Shown here: piece after piece, positions 52,457-61,933 of the stretch | Position numbering within the stretch: the first letter of the stretch is position 1 | How the letters are laid out: every line of letters starts with the position of its first letter | Source of the DNA: CADEED01 sp035525785 | GTDB lineage: Bacteria; Pseudomonadota; Gammaproteobacteria; Steroidobacterales; Steroidobacteraceae | Direction: 5' to 3' | DNA: 64,000 nt | Assembly: GCA_035525785.1 (NCBI GenBank) | Contig: DATLDQ010000126.1 | Span: forward strand, 1 to 64,000 | Position numbers and translations under genes: made by a program | Notes under the pieces: generated by a model | Databases searched by the model: none | Told to the model about the DNA's origin: nothing | The model's input: only the letters and a program-made list of their open reading frames with translations

Positions 52457-53203
52457 TCAGTTTCCGCCGAGGGCGAACTGGTTGCCCTGGTATGAAAGGC
52501 GCGCGCCCGACTGGGTGATCTCGTCGACGCGCACGCCCTCGGGCAACGACTCGCCCTCGCGCAGCTTGCGCATGTTGATGAACACGAATCGCTTGGCGGG
52601 GTCGGCGTCGTACACGTGCAGGTCCATGCGCAGGTCCGGGATCCGCGTGCCCCTGGCCAGCATCTCGTCACGCGAAGGCACGCCGCCCGCGCGGCGCACC
52701 GCTGCGGCCGCGCCGGCCTGCTCGGGAGTGATTGCCGGTCGGTAGTCGCGCGAGTCGTAGTCGGGCGGCACCGAGGTTTCCGAGCCCGACAACATCGGGT
52801 CCTCGGCGAGCGGCGGCGCCGGGCTGGGCGCGACCACTCCCGCGTCGGGGGGCGTTGCGATCGCATTGGGGCTCGCCGGGACGGAAGCCGCAGGCACATT
52901 CACCTGGAACGTCACGGTCGCGGGCACGGTCACTTCACCGTTCGGCGGGCGCGCCGCGGTGGGCGCGGGCGCGGGGGCAGGCGTATTCGCCGGCACGGCG
53001 GCCGCGGGTGGCTCGCCTCCGGACCTGTGCATCACCACCCAGGCCAGCACCGCGGCATTCACGGCGAGCAGCACGGCCAGGCCCACTGCCCAGAGCGGAA
53101 AGCGCCGGCGCGGAGCCGCCACTTTCACCTCGAAGAGCGCGGGCGCCGACTGGCGCTGGCGATCGGACTCGGATTTCTTGAGGGCGTCGAGGATGAAGGA
53201 CAT
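52457..53203 (-). CDS. gspB: General secretion pathway protein B
   Basis: A 248-residue protein that starts MSFILDALKKSESDRQRQ, the signature of GspB/ExeB, with one membrane helix (about 36-58, LWAVGLAVLLAVNAAVLAWVV), a Pro/Ala-rich periplasmic linker and a C-terminal domain LRMDLHVYDADPAKRFVFIN. With GspA it helps place the type II secretion secretin in the peptidoglycan. It starts 16 bases after gspA on the same strand. A longer frame exists, but the conserved start is at 53203. Confidence 0.95.
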   Translation of the reverse strand: MSFILDALKKSESDRQRQSAPALFEVKVAAPRRRFPLWAVGLAVLLAVNAAVLAWVVMHRSGGEPPAAAVPANTPAPAPAPTAARPPNGEVTVPATVTFQVNVPAASVPASPNAIATPPDAGVVAPSPAPPLAEDPMLSGSETSVPPDYDSRDYRPAITPEQAGAAAAVRRAGGVPSRDEMLARGTRIPDLRMDLHVYDADPAKRFVFINMRKLREGESLPEGVRVDEITQSGARLSYQGNQFALGGN

Positions 53204-53219
53204 GGTTCGCCGTCCGCTC

Positions 53220-54827
53220 CTAACTTCCGTTGCGCAGGAACGGCGTGGTGGTGTCGTTGAGCGCCGCGTCGAGCGCCACCTGGGTCTGCACGCCGGCGAT
53301 GCCGTCGACGGCGAGGCGGCTGCGCCGCTGGAAGTCCTCGACCATGGAGACGACGGACTGATCGAAGCGGTCGCTGGCCGGAGCTTCCACCGGCATGCCG
53401 TTGACGCGACGCAGGCTGTCGCGCAGCCAGCGGACCCGCGCGTCGCGTGAGCCCAGCGCGAGAGGTTGCGAGGCGCCGGACGCGGGCTTCCAGAGCAGCA
53501 CGTAGTCGCCGAACCAGGAGCGCGAAAGATCGCCGATGCCCACTTCGCGCTGCGCGCCGCCAAGGTCCACGAGCGCGTGCTCGTCGTCGAGGCCGGCCAG
53601 CACCAGCTGGTGGCCGTGTCCCTGCGAATCGATGACGTTGAGCACCGCTGGGCGGTTGAACAGCCGCAGCTGTGCCAGCGACCCGCGCTGCGTGAGGCAT
53701 TCGAGACCGGACTGCTGCGCCTGGCTGCACGGATCCACGCTGCCCGCGACGTAACGGATGCCCCAGAGCGCGAACAACTTGTTGAAAGCGTTGTCCGGGT
53801 CGGTTTCTCCCGGGTATTTCGCCAGCAAGGCATCGAGCGTCGGCGCGGGCGGAGCAGGCGCGGCAGCCGGGGATGCCTGGGGCTGCGCGACGGCCGCCAC
53901 GGGTGCGGGCGCGTCGGTGGGCCGCCACAGGCGCGGCAGCCAGAGCGCCGCGCTGATCACCACCACGGTCGCAGCCGCGGCGCCCGCGGTCCAGGGCAGC
54001 CAGCGCGGCTGGATACTCCGGCCGAACACCTCACCCGCGGCGCGGCGCACCACACCCGCGCCCGCGACATGACGATCCTCGGTGAACGCGCCGAGCAGCG
54101 CGCGGTCGCTGATGATGTTGATGAGGCGCGGCACGCCGCCCGAGAGCCGCTGGATCTCGCGCAGCGCGCCGTTGGTGAAGATCTCGCGCGTCGAACCGGC
54201 GACCCGCAGTCGATGGCGCACGTAAGCCGCGGCCTCGTCGCCGGAGAGAGGATCGAGGTGGTAGCGTCCGGTGATGCGCTGGGCGAGCTGGCGCAGCTCC
54301 GTGCGGTCTAACAACTCGCGCAGCTCGGGCTGCCCGATGAGGATGATCTGCAGCAGCTTCTGGGTCTCGGTCTCGAGATTGGTGAGCAGTCGCACCTGTT
54401 CGAGTACCTCGACGCTCAGGTTCTGCGCTTCGTCCACCACCAGCACGATGCGCTTGCCCTCGGCATGCGCCTTGAGCAGGTGGCGGCTCAGCAGGTCGAC
54501 GAGGTCCTTGAGGCTGTCGGCGGACGCCGCGGGCACCGCGATGCCCAGCTCCTCGCAGATCGCCAGCAGGAATTCCGCTGGTGTCATGCGCGGGTTCAGG
54601 ATCAGGGCGATCTCGGCATGCTTGGGCGCCTGCGCCAGCAGCGAGCGAACTACCGTGGTCTTGCCGGTGCCCACCTCGCCAGTGAGCTGGATGAAGCCGC
54701 CGGCCTCGTTGATGCCGTACACCAGGTGCGCCAGCGCCTCCGCGTGCCGTTCCGAGAGGAACAGGTAGCGCGGATCCGGCGTGATCGAAAACGGCTTTTC
54801 GTTGAGGCCGAAGAACGAGGCGTACAT
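53220..54827 (-). CDS. gspA: General secretion pathway protein A (AAA ATPase)
   Basis: A 535-residue ExeA/GspA protein. Residues 1-20 MYASFFGLNEKPFSITPDP are diagnostic; Walker A is GEVGTGKT (50-57) and Walker B VLVVDEAQ (128-135). One membrane helix lies near 275-300. The periplasmic part has a C39-peptidase-like region (FALWGIRYVAGSVDPCSQAQ) and a C-terminal peptidoglycan-binding domain (VEDFQRRSRLAVDGIAG). It energises or guides secretin assembly together with GspB. No other gsp genes are in the window. Confidence 0.95.
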   Translation of the reverse strand: MYASFFGLNEKPFSITPDPRYLFLSERHAEALAHLVYGINEAGGFIQLTGEVGTGKTTVVRSLLAQAPKHAEIALILNPRMTPAEFLLAICEELGIAVPAASADSLKDLVDLLSRHLLKAHAEGKRIVLVVDEAQNLSVEVLEQVRLLTNLETETQKLLQIILIGQPELRELLDRTELRQLAQRITGRYHLDPLSGDEAAAYVRHRLRVAGSTREIFTNGALREIQRLSGGVPRLINIISDRALLGAFTEDRHVAGAGVVRRAAGEVFGRSIQPRWLPWTAGAAAATVVVISAALWLPRLWRPTDAPAPVAAVAQPQASPAAAPAPPAPTLDALLAKYPGETDPDNAFNKLFALWGIRYVAGSVDPCSQAQQSGLECLTQRGSLAQLRLFNRPAVLNVIDSQGHGHQLVLAGLDDEHALVDLGGAQREVGIGDLSRSWFGDYVLLWKPASGASQPLALGSRDARVRWLRDSLRRVNGMPVEAPASDRFDQSVVSMVEDFQRRSRLAVDGIAGVQTQVALDAALNDTTTPFLRNGS

Positions 54828-54930
54828 GGGGCCCGACGGTGTTTGGGGGGGCGATCTTAATACTTAAACGTACGCCACCGCTGCGGCGGCGTTAAGTGTG
54901 CTGCCCGCCCGGAAAACAGCCCGTTTTGGC

Positions 54931-56226
54931 TCAGCCCGGCTTTCCGCCGCGCCTGTCGGATGGGCGGGCGGCGCGCATCGTTGCCCGCTCGCCGGCCCGG
55001 CTGGGCGCCTTTTCGGACATGTCCTCGGCCGATTCCTCGTCGCCCCGCGCCTCGGGCAGGGCGCTGCCCCGGCGCAGCGCGAGATTGCCGAAACGTTCCC
55101 GGATCTGGTCCACGGTCGTATCGAGCGCTGTCGCCGAGGACCCCGCTGCGGCCGCGGCCGGCGACGCGAACAGGTCGAGCTGGTCGGCGGCATGCAGGTG
55201 GTTCACGCCGACGCCTAACAACCGCACCCGCGAGCGGGGCTGCTCGGCCAGCCACGCGGACAGCAGCTCGACGGCCACCTTGGCGATCGTGCGCGAGTCG
55301 GTGGTGGTGGGTTCGAAGCGCTTCTGTCGCGTGAACGTGGTGAAGTCCGCGCGGCGGATCTTCACCTGCACACAGCCAGTGGCGAGGTTCTGCGCGCGCA
55401 TGCGCGCACCCGCGCGGTCCGCGAGCCGCATCACCTCGGACTGCATGCGCGAGTGATCGGCGAGATCGGTGAAGAACGTTTCTTCGGCGGAGATCGATTT
55501 CTCGTCCCACTCGGACATCACCGGGCGGTCGTCGATACCGGCGGCGCGATCGCGCATGCGTTGCGAGTCGCGGCCGAAGATGGGCCAGAGCACGGCGTCC
55601 GGCGCGGTGCGCAGCATTTCGAAGGTAGTGAGGCCCGCCGACTCCACCCGCTCGCCGAGTTTGCGGCCGAGGCCCGGCAGCCGTCGCACGCTGAGCGGAT
55701 CGAGCGTGGCGCGCATGTTAGACGCGTCCACCACGGTGAGACCGTCGGGTTTGTTGAGGTCCGAGCCGATCTTCGCCACCAGCTTGTTAGGCGCGACGCC
55801 CACCGAGGCCGTCAGCCGCGTCTCCGACAGGATCTTCGCCTTGATGCCGCGCGCAATGCTCACCGCGTCACCCTTGAGCGCGAGGCTGGCCGTCACATCG
55901 AGGAAGGCCTCGTCGAGCGACAGCCCTTCGACGACCGGCGTGTAGTCGTGAAAGATCGAGAAAACGTCGTGCGACACATCGCGATACACCGACATGCGCG
56001 GTTGCACGCAGATGGCATGCGGGCAGCGGCGCAGCGCCTCGCGTATGGGCATGGCCGAGCGGACCCCGAACTTGCGCACTTCGTAGCTCGCCGCGGCGAC
56101 CACACCACGATTGCTGGTGCCGCCGACGATCACGGGCTGGCCACGCAGCTCGGGCCGGTCGCGTTGCTCGACCGACGCATAGAACGCGTCCATGTCGACG
56201 TGCAGGATGGCGCGGGCGGCGGTCAT
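54931..56226 (-). CDS. dinB: DNA polymerase IV
   Basis: A 431-residue Y-family translesion polymerase. Catalytic motifs are HVDMDAFYASVEQ and SLDEAFLD; VGVAPNKLVAKIGSDLNKP and the following helix-hairpin region (LDPLSVRRLPGLGRK) are characteristic. The last 60-70 residues are a low-complexity tail that may hold a clamp-binding peptide; this was not identified. It makes error-prone bypass of damaged DNA, often SOS-induced; I saw no LexA box in the 46-base gap upstream. Confidence 0.95.
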   Translation of the reverse strand: MTAARAILHVDMDAFYASVEQRDRPELRGQPVIVGGTSNRGVVAAASYEVRKFGVRSAMPIREALRRCPHAICVQPRMSVYRDVSHDVFSIFHDYTPVVEGLSLDEAFLDVTASLALKGDAVSIARGIKAKILSETRLTASVGVAPNKLVAKIGSDLNKPDGLTVVDASNMRATLDPLSVRRLPGLGRKLGERVESAGLTTFEMLRTAPDAVLWPIFGRDSQRMRDRAAGIDDRPVMSEWDEKSISAEETFFTDLADHSRMQSEVMRLADRAGARMRAQNLATGCVQVKIRRADFTTFTRQKRFEPTTTDSRTIAKVAVELLSAWLAEQPRSRVRLLGVGVNHLHAADQLDLFASPAAAAAGSSATALDTTVDQIRERFGNLALRRGSALPEARGDEESAEDMSEKAPSRAGERATMRAARPSDRRGGKPG

Positions 56227-56271
56227 GACCGCCTTTTACCCTGCCCGCGCCGCCAGGTCACTCCACGCTCA

Positions 56272-56703
56272 TCACTCGACGACAATCGTGATCTTCTTCG
56301 AGAGCACCGCGGCGTCGTGCGGGGTATGCAAGGAGTCGGCGAGCAGCAACTGCAGCGTGTGCCTGCCCGGAGGCAGGGACAGCGTGGTCTCGGTCTGGCC
56401 CTTGCCGAAATGCAGGTTGTGTTCGTCAGCCGGCAGCGGCTTGGACAGATCGGCGGGAACATCCGCGTCGACGATCAGATGGTGATGCCCCGTATTGTCG
56501 AACTTGATGCCGGCAGGCGCGATGCCCATGCCCTTGAGCCCGAACACCACCGTCACGGGGCCTTTGACCTTGGCGCCATCCTTGGGCGACACGATGTAGA
56601 CCTCGGCGCCGGTGGGCGAAGGTGTGCGTTCCGCGAGAGCTGTGCCACCGGCGAACGACAGGGCGGTGCAAAGCACGATGCGCGGGAGGAATGCGGCTTT
56701 CAT
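56272..56703 (-). CDS. DUF4399 exported protein
   Basis: A 143-residue protein with a signal peptide (MKAAFLPRIVLCTALSFAGG). The mature domain contains VYIVSPKDGAKVKGPVTVVF, NTGHHHLIVD and LPPGRHTLQLLLADSLHTPHD, the standard DUF4399 pattern. The triple histidine might bind a metal. Function unknown. The frame opens ten codons earlier, but the signal peptide begins at this ATG. Confidence 0.88.
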   Translation of the reverse strand: MKAAFLPRIVLCTALSFAGGTALAERTPSPTGAEVYIVSPKDGAKVKGPVTVVFGLKGMGIAPAGIKFDNTGHHHLIVDADVPADLSKPLPADEHNLHFGKGQTETTLSLPPGRHTLQLLLADSLHTPHDAAVLSKKITIVVE

Positions 56704-56777
56704 GGGTCGGTTCCTTGGGAAATGGGGCGCCAAGTTAGTCCCCCATGAACCGGCCGCGCAAGCGCCGGAAACCTTCG

Positions 56778-57836
56778 TTACGTGAATGTCATCGCGCTGT
56801 AGAGCGCGGTGAGCAGCAGCACGACGAATGCGGCGATGACGTAGGCGAAACCGATCGTCAGATACTTCGCGACCGTTTTTCCGCGGCCTTGCTCATAGAC
56901 CACGCGCATGGCGCGGAACAGGTACCAGATCGTGTATAGCCAGGCCGCGAAGTTCAGCAGGCCCAGGTGCTGCCCCACCACTGGAATCATCTCGAGCAGC
57001 GCGACCAGCGACCAGACGAGGAACACGAACGCATGGTTGTGGATCAGGAACAGCAGGTGCTCGACGTAGTAACGCCGGGGCCGCCAGTACAACAGCATCA
57101 TCACCAGCGCGAGCAGCGGCAGGAAAACGAACATGGCGCGCGGGATGTTGTGGACGATGGTCTTGCCCAGCTCGGTGCCACTGTCCTCGCTGATCTTGAG
57201 GCAGGCCGCGCGCAGCTTGGCGTAGTTGCGGTTCGCGGTCGGGTCCGGCTTCTTGAACTCGTCGCAGAACAGGGTCATGCCGTTTTCTTCCTGCAACCCT
57301 TCTTTTTTCTCCGCCGCCGGTCGGCCGGTGGCGAGTTGCGCGCTCTCCTTGTCGGCCTGCTGCCTGAGTTCCGCCGCCGCCTGTTTCAACACCTGGCTGG
57401 CGGGGCCCGTCGAATGCTCCAGCTCCTCGGCCTGTTCGTTCATCTGCTCGATGCGCTCGGCGGTCGGCTCGCCGTCGGCCTCGTAGAGCGGGCCCGCCGG
57501 AACCGTGACCACCAGGAAGAACAGCACGCTGATGACCAGGTACAGCCGGAACGGCGGTAGATAGGCCACGCGCCGGCCGGCGAAGAACTCCCGGGTCAGG
57601 AAGCCCGGCCGTGCGAGCAGATACCAGAGCGTGCGCCACAGGCGCGAGTCGGCATGCGAGAGACTCTCGAAGGCCTCGCCGGCGAAGTGCGCCACGGTGT
57701 GGATGTGCGGTTCGTGCCGTTGGCCGCAGCTCGCGCAATATTCGCCCGACAGCTCCGCGTGGCAGTTGGCGCAGACGAGCGTCTGCGGTCTGGGAGTCTC
57801 AGGCGGTGTGACGACCGGTACCGGCAGTTCGCTCAT
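56778..57836 (-). CDS. DUF3667 membrane protein with zinc ribbon
   Basis: A 352-residue protein. The N-terminus has a zinc ribbon, CANCHAELSGEYCASCGQ, followed by the conserved LTREFFAGRRVAYLPPFRLY region. There are about five membrane segments, with the first near 105-120 and the others clustered at 225-350; the middle is charged and helical. The family (DUF3667) is of unknown function. It lies 42 bases after fadE on the same strand. Confidence 0.88.
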   Translation of the reverse strand: MSELPVPVVTPPETPRPQTLVCANCHAELSGEYCASCGQRHEPHIHTVAHFAGEAFESLSHADSRLWRTLWYLLARPGFLTREFFAGRRVAYLPPFRLYLVISVLFFLVVTVPAGPLYEADGEPTAERIEQMNEQAEELEHSTGPASQVLKQAAAELRQQADKESAQLATGRPAAEKKEGLQEENGMTLFCDEFKKPDPTANRNYAKLRAACLKISEDSGTELGKTIVHNIPRAMFVFLPLLALVMMLLYWRPRRYYVEHLLFLIHNHAFVFLVWSLVALLEMIPVVGQHLGLLNFAAWLYTIWYLFRAMRVVYEQGRGKTVAKYLTIGFAYVIAAFVVLLLTALYSAMTFT

Positions 57837-57878
57837 CTGGTGTTGCTTTTCGAGTCGCGCCTTGCTGGTCCGGCTTTC

Positions 57879-60422
57879 TCAAGCGACCTGTCCCGATGCG
57901 CGGAAGTCGTCGTCGGTATGCACGGCTTCGGGGTCCGCGACGGCCTGCGCGCCGAGCTCCGTGGTGTCGAAGTCGTCGACGCTGATGAGATCCATGACCT
58001 TGCGATCGTAGTCGCGCAGCATCGCCGCCTCGGTTTCCGAAATGATGCCGGCGCTCTGGGCCTGCGCAATCTGGCCGGGCACGTCGAGCGCGGTGACCTT
58101 GCCGGTCTTCACGCCCTCCACGCGGATGCGCTTCTCGATGGGCTCCGCGGTCTGCGACATCACCAGCGCTTCCTGCAGGAGTCCGAGCGCGTTGCCCGGC
58201 TCGAGCGTGCGATACACGAAGCGGCAGACACGGTCGCGCACTTCGCTGGGCGCGAGCACCGCGTCGGCGAGCGTGCGGCCCAGCCGGTCGCTCGGCGACG
58301 AATAGGCACGACCGCCCGGGAAGATCAGCGCGCGCATCACCCAGCCCAGGAATCGGTTCGGGAAATTGCGCAGGAAGTCGTGCAGCTGGTCCTGGGCCTT
58401 GTAGAGCTGGTGGCGGCAAGCCCATTCGACCACCGGCAGGTCTTCCGCCGGGCGTCCCTGGTTCTCGTGGTGCTTGAGCACCATCGAGGCGAGATACATG
58501 GCGGACAGCACGTCGCCGAGACGCGCCGAGAGGTTTTCCTTCTTCTTGAGATAGCCGCCGAGCGTGAGCATGGCGACGTCCACGGCGAAGGCGAAGGATG
58601 CGCTGAAGCGCACGATGTGCTGGTAGTAACGCTTGGTGTCGCCGACCTCGGGCACGTGCGTGAAGCGCGCGTGCGTCAGGGCCATCACGAACGAACGCAC
58701 CGCGTTGCTGATGGTGAAGCCGATGTGGCCGAACAGTGCGCGGTCGAACTCGTCGACGTTCTTGGCGCGCGCCGAATTCATCTCCTTGAGCACGAAGGGA
58801 TGGCAGCGGATCGCGCCTTGTCCAAAGATGATGAGCGAGCGCGTGAGGATGTTGGCGCCTTCCACGGTGATCGCCACGGGCACCACCTGGTAGTTGCGAC
58901 CGAGATAGTTGCGCGGCCCGAGCTGGATGCCCTTGCCGCCGTGCACGTCCATGGCGTCATTTGCCACCTGCCGGCCCATCTCGGTGACGTGATACTTGAG
59001 CATGGCCGAGGGCACGGACGGCTTTTCGCCGCCATCGATGGCACCCGCGGTGACGGAACGCGCGGCGTCCATGGTGTAGCAGTAGCCCACCATGCGCGCG
59101 AGCACCGCTTCCACGCCTTCGAACTTGCCCACGGGCATGTTGAATTGCCGGCGAATGCGCGTGTACGCGCCCGAAGCGAACACACCCGCCTTGGCGCCAC
59201 CCGTGGCGTTGGACGGCAGCGAGATGCAGCGACCCACGGAGAGCTGTTCCACCAGCATGCGCCAGCCCTGGCCGGCCATCTTCGGCCCACCGATGATGGT
59301 GTCGAGTGGCACGAATACGTCCTTGCCCGACAGTGGCCCGTTCTGGAATGGCACGTTCAACGGGAAATGCCGGCGCCCGATCTGCAGGCCGGCCGTCGTC
59401 CGGGGGATCAGCGCGCAGGTGATGCCGTAGTCCACCTTGTCGCCGCCTAACAACTTGTCGGGGTCGTAGAGGCGGAACGCGAGGCCCACCACCGTCGCGA
59501 TGGGTGCGAGCGTGATGTAGCGCTTCGTAAAATTGAGCTTGAGACCGACGATCTCCTTGCCCTGCCACAGGCCTTTGCAGACCACGCCGGTGTCGGGCAG
59601 CGAGGCGGCATCGGAGCCGGCGCGCGGATGCGTGAGCGCGAAGCAGGGCACCTCTTCGCCCCTGGCCAGCCGCGGCAGGTAGTGGTTCTTCTGCTCCTCG
59701 GTGCCGTAGTGGTTGAGCAATTCGGCCGGTCCGAGCGAGTTGGGCACGGCGGTGGTCGCGGCCAGCAGGCCCGACCGGCTGGCGAGCTTCACGAGCACGC
59801 AGGAATGAGCGTAGGCCGAGAACTCGAGACCACCGTATTTCTTCGGGATGATCATCGCGAAGAAGCCCTTGGACTTGAGGAAGTCCCAGACGTGCCTGGG
59901 CATGTCACCGCGCTTGTGGGTGACGTCCCAGTCGTCGTACATGCGACACAGCTCTTCGCAGGGGCCGTCGAGGAAGGCCTGTTCCTCGGCGGTGAGCTGC
60001 GGCGCCTTCGCGGCTAACAACTTCTCGAACCGCGGCTTGCCCGTGAAGAGCTCGCCGTCCCACCACACCGTGCCGGCTTCCAGCGCTTCCTTCTCGGTCT
60101 GCGACATCGAAGGCAGCAGCCGCATGTATGCCTTCATGAACGGCCGCGTGATCAGCGCCTTGCGCAGCGGCCTGAGGTTGAACAGCCACAGCGCGGCGAG
60201 CAGCACCCAGAGGAACCCTTTCCACACGCCCGCGGGCGGCGCGATGTAGGTGTAGCCGGCGAGCAGCAGCGTGAACACCACGGTGAACGCGATGAGCGGC
60301 AGCCGCTTGTACGCCATGAACACGACGGCGCCGATGAACAGCAGCGTGAAGCCCGTACCGATCTTGGCCACGTACGTGGCGCCGGCGATAAGGGAAAGGA
60401 TGACCAGGATTGCGCCGAGCAT
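57879..60422 (-). CDS. fadE: Acyl-CoA dehydrogenase FadE
   Basis: An 847-residue acyl-CoA dehydrogenase of the E. coli FadE type, which performs the first step of beta-oxidation at the inner membrane. The N-terminus holds about three membrane segments, then PRHVWDFLKSKGFFAMIIPKKYGG, the FAD-binding CFALTHPRAGSDAASLPDTG and YCYTMDAARSVTAGAIDGGE region, and a FadE-specific C-terminal half (FIFRTLEPG-like). The ATG at 60422 follows GAGGGGCATCTC, a good ribosome binding site; upstream extension is unlikely. Flavoprotein partner genes are not nearby. Confidence 0.96.
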   Translation of the reverse strand: MLGAILVILSLIAGATYVAKIGTGFTLLFIGAVVFMAYKRLPLIAFTVVFTLLLAGYTYIAPPAGVWKGFLWVLLAALWLFNLRPLRKALITRPFMKAYMRLLPSMSQTEKEALEAGTVWWDGELFTGKPRFEKLLAAKAPQLTAEEQAFLDGPCEELCRMYDDWDVTHKRGDMPRHVWDFLKSKGFFAMIIPKKYGGLEFSAYAHSCVLVKLASRSGLLAATTAVPNSLGPAELLNHYGTEEQKNHYLPRLARGEEVPCFALTHPRAGSDAASLPDTGVVCKGLWQGKEIVGLKLNFTKRYITLAPIATVVGLAFRLYDPDKLLGGDKVDYGITCALIPRTTAGLQIGRRHFPLNVPFQNGPLSGKDVFVPLDTIIGGPKMAGQGWRMLVEQLSVGRCISLPSNATGGAKAGVFASGAYTRIRRQFNMPVGKFEGVEAVLARMVGYCYTMDAARSVTAGAIDGGEKPSVPSAMLKYHVTEMGRQVANDAMDVHGGKGIQLGPRNYLGRNYQVVPVAITVEGANILTRSLIIFGQGAIRCHPFVLKEMNSARAKNVDEFDRALFGHIGFTISNAVRSFVMALTHARFTHVPEVGDTKRYYQHIVRFSASFAFAVDVAMLTLGGYLKKKENLSARLGDVLSAMYLASMVLKHHENQGRPAEDLPVVEWACRHQLYKAQDQLHDFLRNFPNRFLGWVMRALIFPGGRAYSSPSDRLGRTLADAVLAPSEVRDRVCRFVYRTLEPGNALGLLQEALVMSQTAEPIEKRIRVEGVKTGKVTALDVPGQIAQAQSAGIISETEAAMLRDYDRKVMDLISVDDFDTTELGAQAVADPEAVHTDDDFRASGQVA

Positions 60423-60513
60423 GAGATGCCCCTCGATTCGCTTTCCCAAACTATAGCGATTTCCGTTGGCGATGGCCTCGCAAGAGGGCGCCACCAGGTC
60501 GTTGACAGGGTGT

Positions 60514-61404
60514 CTATGCCGAGCCTTCGAATTTCCTTCGCGTCGCCGCGACGGCGTCGCCGATTACGGTGAGGAAGGCGCGGATGCGTGCGGTGTTCTT
60601 CAGGTCCTGGTGCGTGACGATCCAGAGTTCGCTCGACAGATCGGGCAGCACACCCGACACGCGGCGCACGTCCGCGTCGCGGTCGCCGAGATAGCAGGGC
60701 AGGAGCGCGATGCCGAGGCCGGCCGCCGCCGTCTTCAACTGGTTCACCAGGCTGTTGCTGCGGTAGCTGACGCGTTCGGCGGGTACGTTGGCGGCGATCC
60801 ATTCGGCGGCAACGATGCGCGCGGGTTCGTCCCAGCCGATGACGGTGTGTTTGGCAAAATTGAAGGCACGGCCTTCGCGCCGCAGGTTCGCCGCGTTGTC
60901 GCGCGCACCGAAGAACGCCCAGGCGACATCGGTGAGCTTGCGGCCGAACAGGTCCGGATCCACGGGCCGGCGCACGCGCAACGCCACGTCCGCCTCGCGA
61001 CGCGACAGATCCATGACCCGGTTGTCGATGGACAGCACTACGCGGATGCGGGGATGCAGCGCGTGGAATTGCGCGAACAAGGGTGGCAGTACCGCGTATG
61101 AGAACGTTTCGGAGGCGGTCACGCGCACCACGCCGGAAAGCTGCTGATCGCGGCCGGTGATCTCGCGATCGAGCGCCAGGAGCTCGGTCTCCACACGCTC
61201 GGCCGCACCGGCGGCTCGCTCGCCAGCCGCCGTGGGTTGATAGCCGCGTGGCGAACGATCGAACAGCCGCACCTGCAGGCGGGCCTCGAGCGCGTTCAGC
61301 CGGCGGAATACCGTGGACAGGTCCACGCCGAGTTTCTCGGCGGCGGCAGCCAGTGTTCGCTCGCGGGAAAGCGCCAGGACCAGCGAAAGGTCGTTTGCAT
61401 CCAT
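60514..61404 (-). CDS. LysR-family transcriptional regulator
   Basis: A 296-residue LTTR. The N-terminal winged helix-turn-helix is MDANDLSLVLALSRERTLAA then KLGVDLSTVFRRLNALEAR; the C-terminal effector domain begins near GVVRVTASETFSYAVLPPLF. It is divergent from the DoxX gene, a classic LTTR arrangement, and its start codon lies within an operator-like palindrome, suggesting autoregulation. The upstream ATG at 61425 would add seven non-conserved residues. Confidence 0.93.
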   Translation of the reverse strand: MDANDLSLVLALSRERTLAAAAEKLGVDLSTVFRRLNALEARLQVRLFDRSPRGYQPTAAGERAAGAAERVETELLALDREITGRDQQLSGVVRVTASETFSYAVLPPLFAQFHALHPRIRVVLSIDNRVMDLSRREADVALRVRRPVDPDLFGRKLTDVAWAFFGARDNAANLRREGRAFNFAKHTVIGWDEPARIVAAEWIAANVPAERVSYRSNSLVNQLKTAAAGLGIALLPCYLGDRDADVRRVSGVLPDLSSELWIVTHQDLKNTARIRAFLTVIGDAVAATRRKFEGSA

Positions 61405-61442
61405 GCAAACGATACTTGCAGCCATCCTGATGGCTTTGCAAG
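61393..61442. promoter_or_regulatory. Two LysR-type operator palindromes
   Basis: GTTTGCATCCATGCAAAC (61393-61410) is a perfect palindrome with 8-base arms overlapping the regulator's start codon. CTTGCAGCCAT, four bases (CCTG is the centre), then ATGGCTTTGCAAG follows at 61415-61442, sharing the TTGCA half-site. Both lie between the regulator and the DoxX gene. They look like an autoregulatory and an activating site of the LysR protein. Confidence 0.6.
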
Positions 61443-61488
61443 CGCGCCCATCTACGATCTCCGCAGTTCAATCAAAAGGGAGATCGTC

Positions 61489-61923
61489 ATGTCCAATCTC
61501 GTCTCAAAAGGCGGCGAAGCCGGCCCGGTAATCCTGCGGGTATCGCTGGGGATCATGTTCCTGACCCACAGCGTGGTGCTGAAACTCTTCACTTTCGGAC
61601 TCGCGGGCACCGCCGGCTATTTCGCTTCCATCGGGCTGCCGCCCGCTCTCGCGTACGTGGTCTTCGCCGCGGAAGCCGTCGGCGGTGTGCTGCTTCTCGC
61701 CAACGTGGCCACCGGCTGGGTGTCGCTGGCGCTGGTCCCCGTGCTGGGCGGTGCGCTGTGGGTGCATTCCGGCAATGGTTGGGTGTTCAGCAACGCGGGC
61801 GGCGGCTGGGAATACCCGCTGTTCCTCATCGTGGTGTCGGTGGTGGTCGCGCTGCAGGCGTTCGCGACCCGGGTGCCGGCCTCGCGACCCGCGAAGCTTG
61901 GGTCCGCGGCCCAGCAGGCCTGA
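61489..61923 (+). CDS. DoxX family membrane protein
   Basis: A 144-residue inner membrane protein with four hydrophobic segments. GPVILRVSLGIMFLTHSVV at the start and GWVFSNAGGGWEYPLFLIVV near the end are typical of DoxX. Family members act in redox balance or quinone-related pathways. AAAAGGGAGATCGTC before the ATG is a strong ribosome binding site. It is probably controlled by the divergent LysR regulator. Confidence 0.9.
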   Translation: MSNLVSKGGEAGPVILRVSLGIMFLTHSVVLKLFTFGLAGTAGYFASIGLPPALAYVVFAAEAVGGVLLLANVATGWVSLALVPVLGGALWVHSGNGWVFSNAGGGWEYPLFLIVVSVVVALQAFATRVPASRPAKLGSAAQQA

Positions 61924-61933
61924 CAATGCGGGC

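Noticed and set aside
57654..59450. Long plus-strand reading frame (598 codons) opposite DUF3667 and fadE
   Set aside because: It lies wholly antisense to two well-supported genes, is His/Ala/Arg-rich as expected for a shadow frame in GC-rich DNA, and shows no domain.
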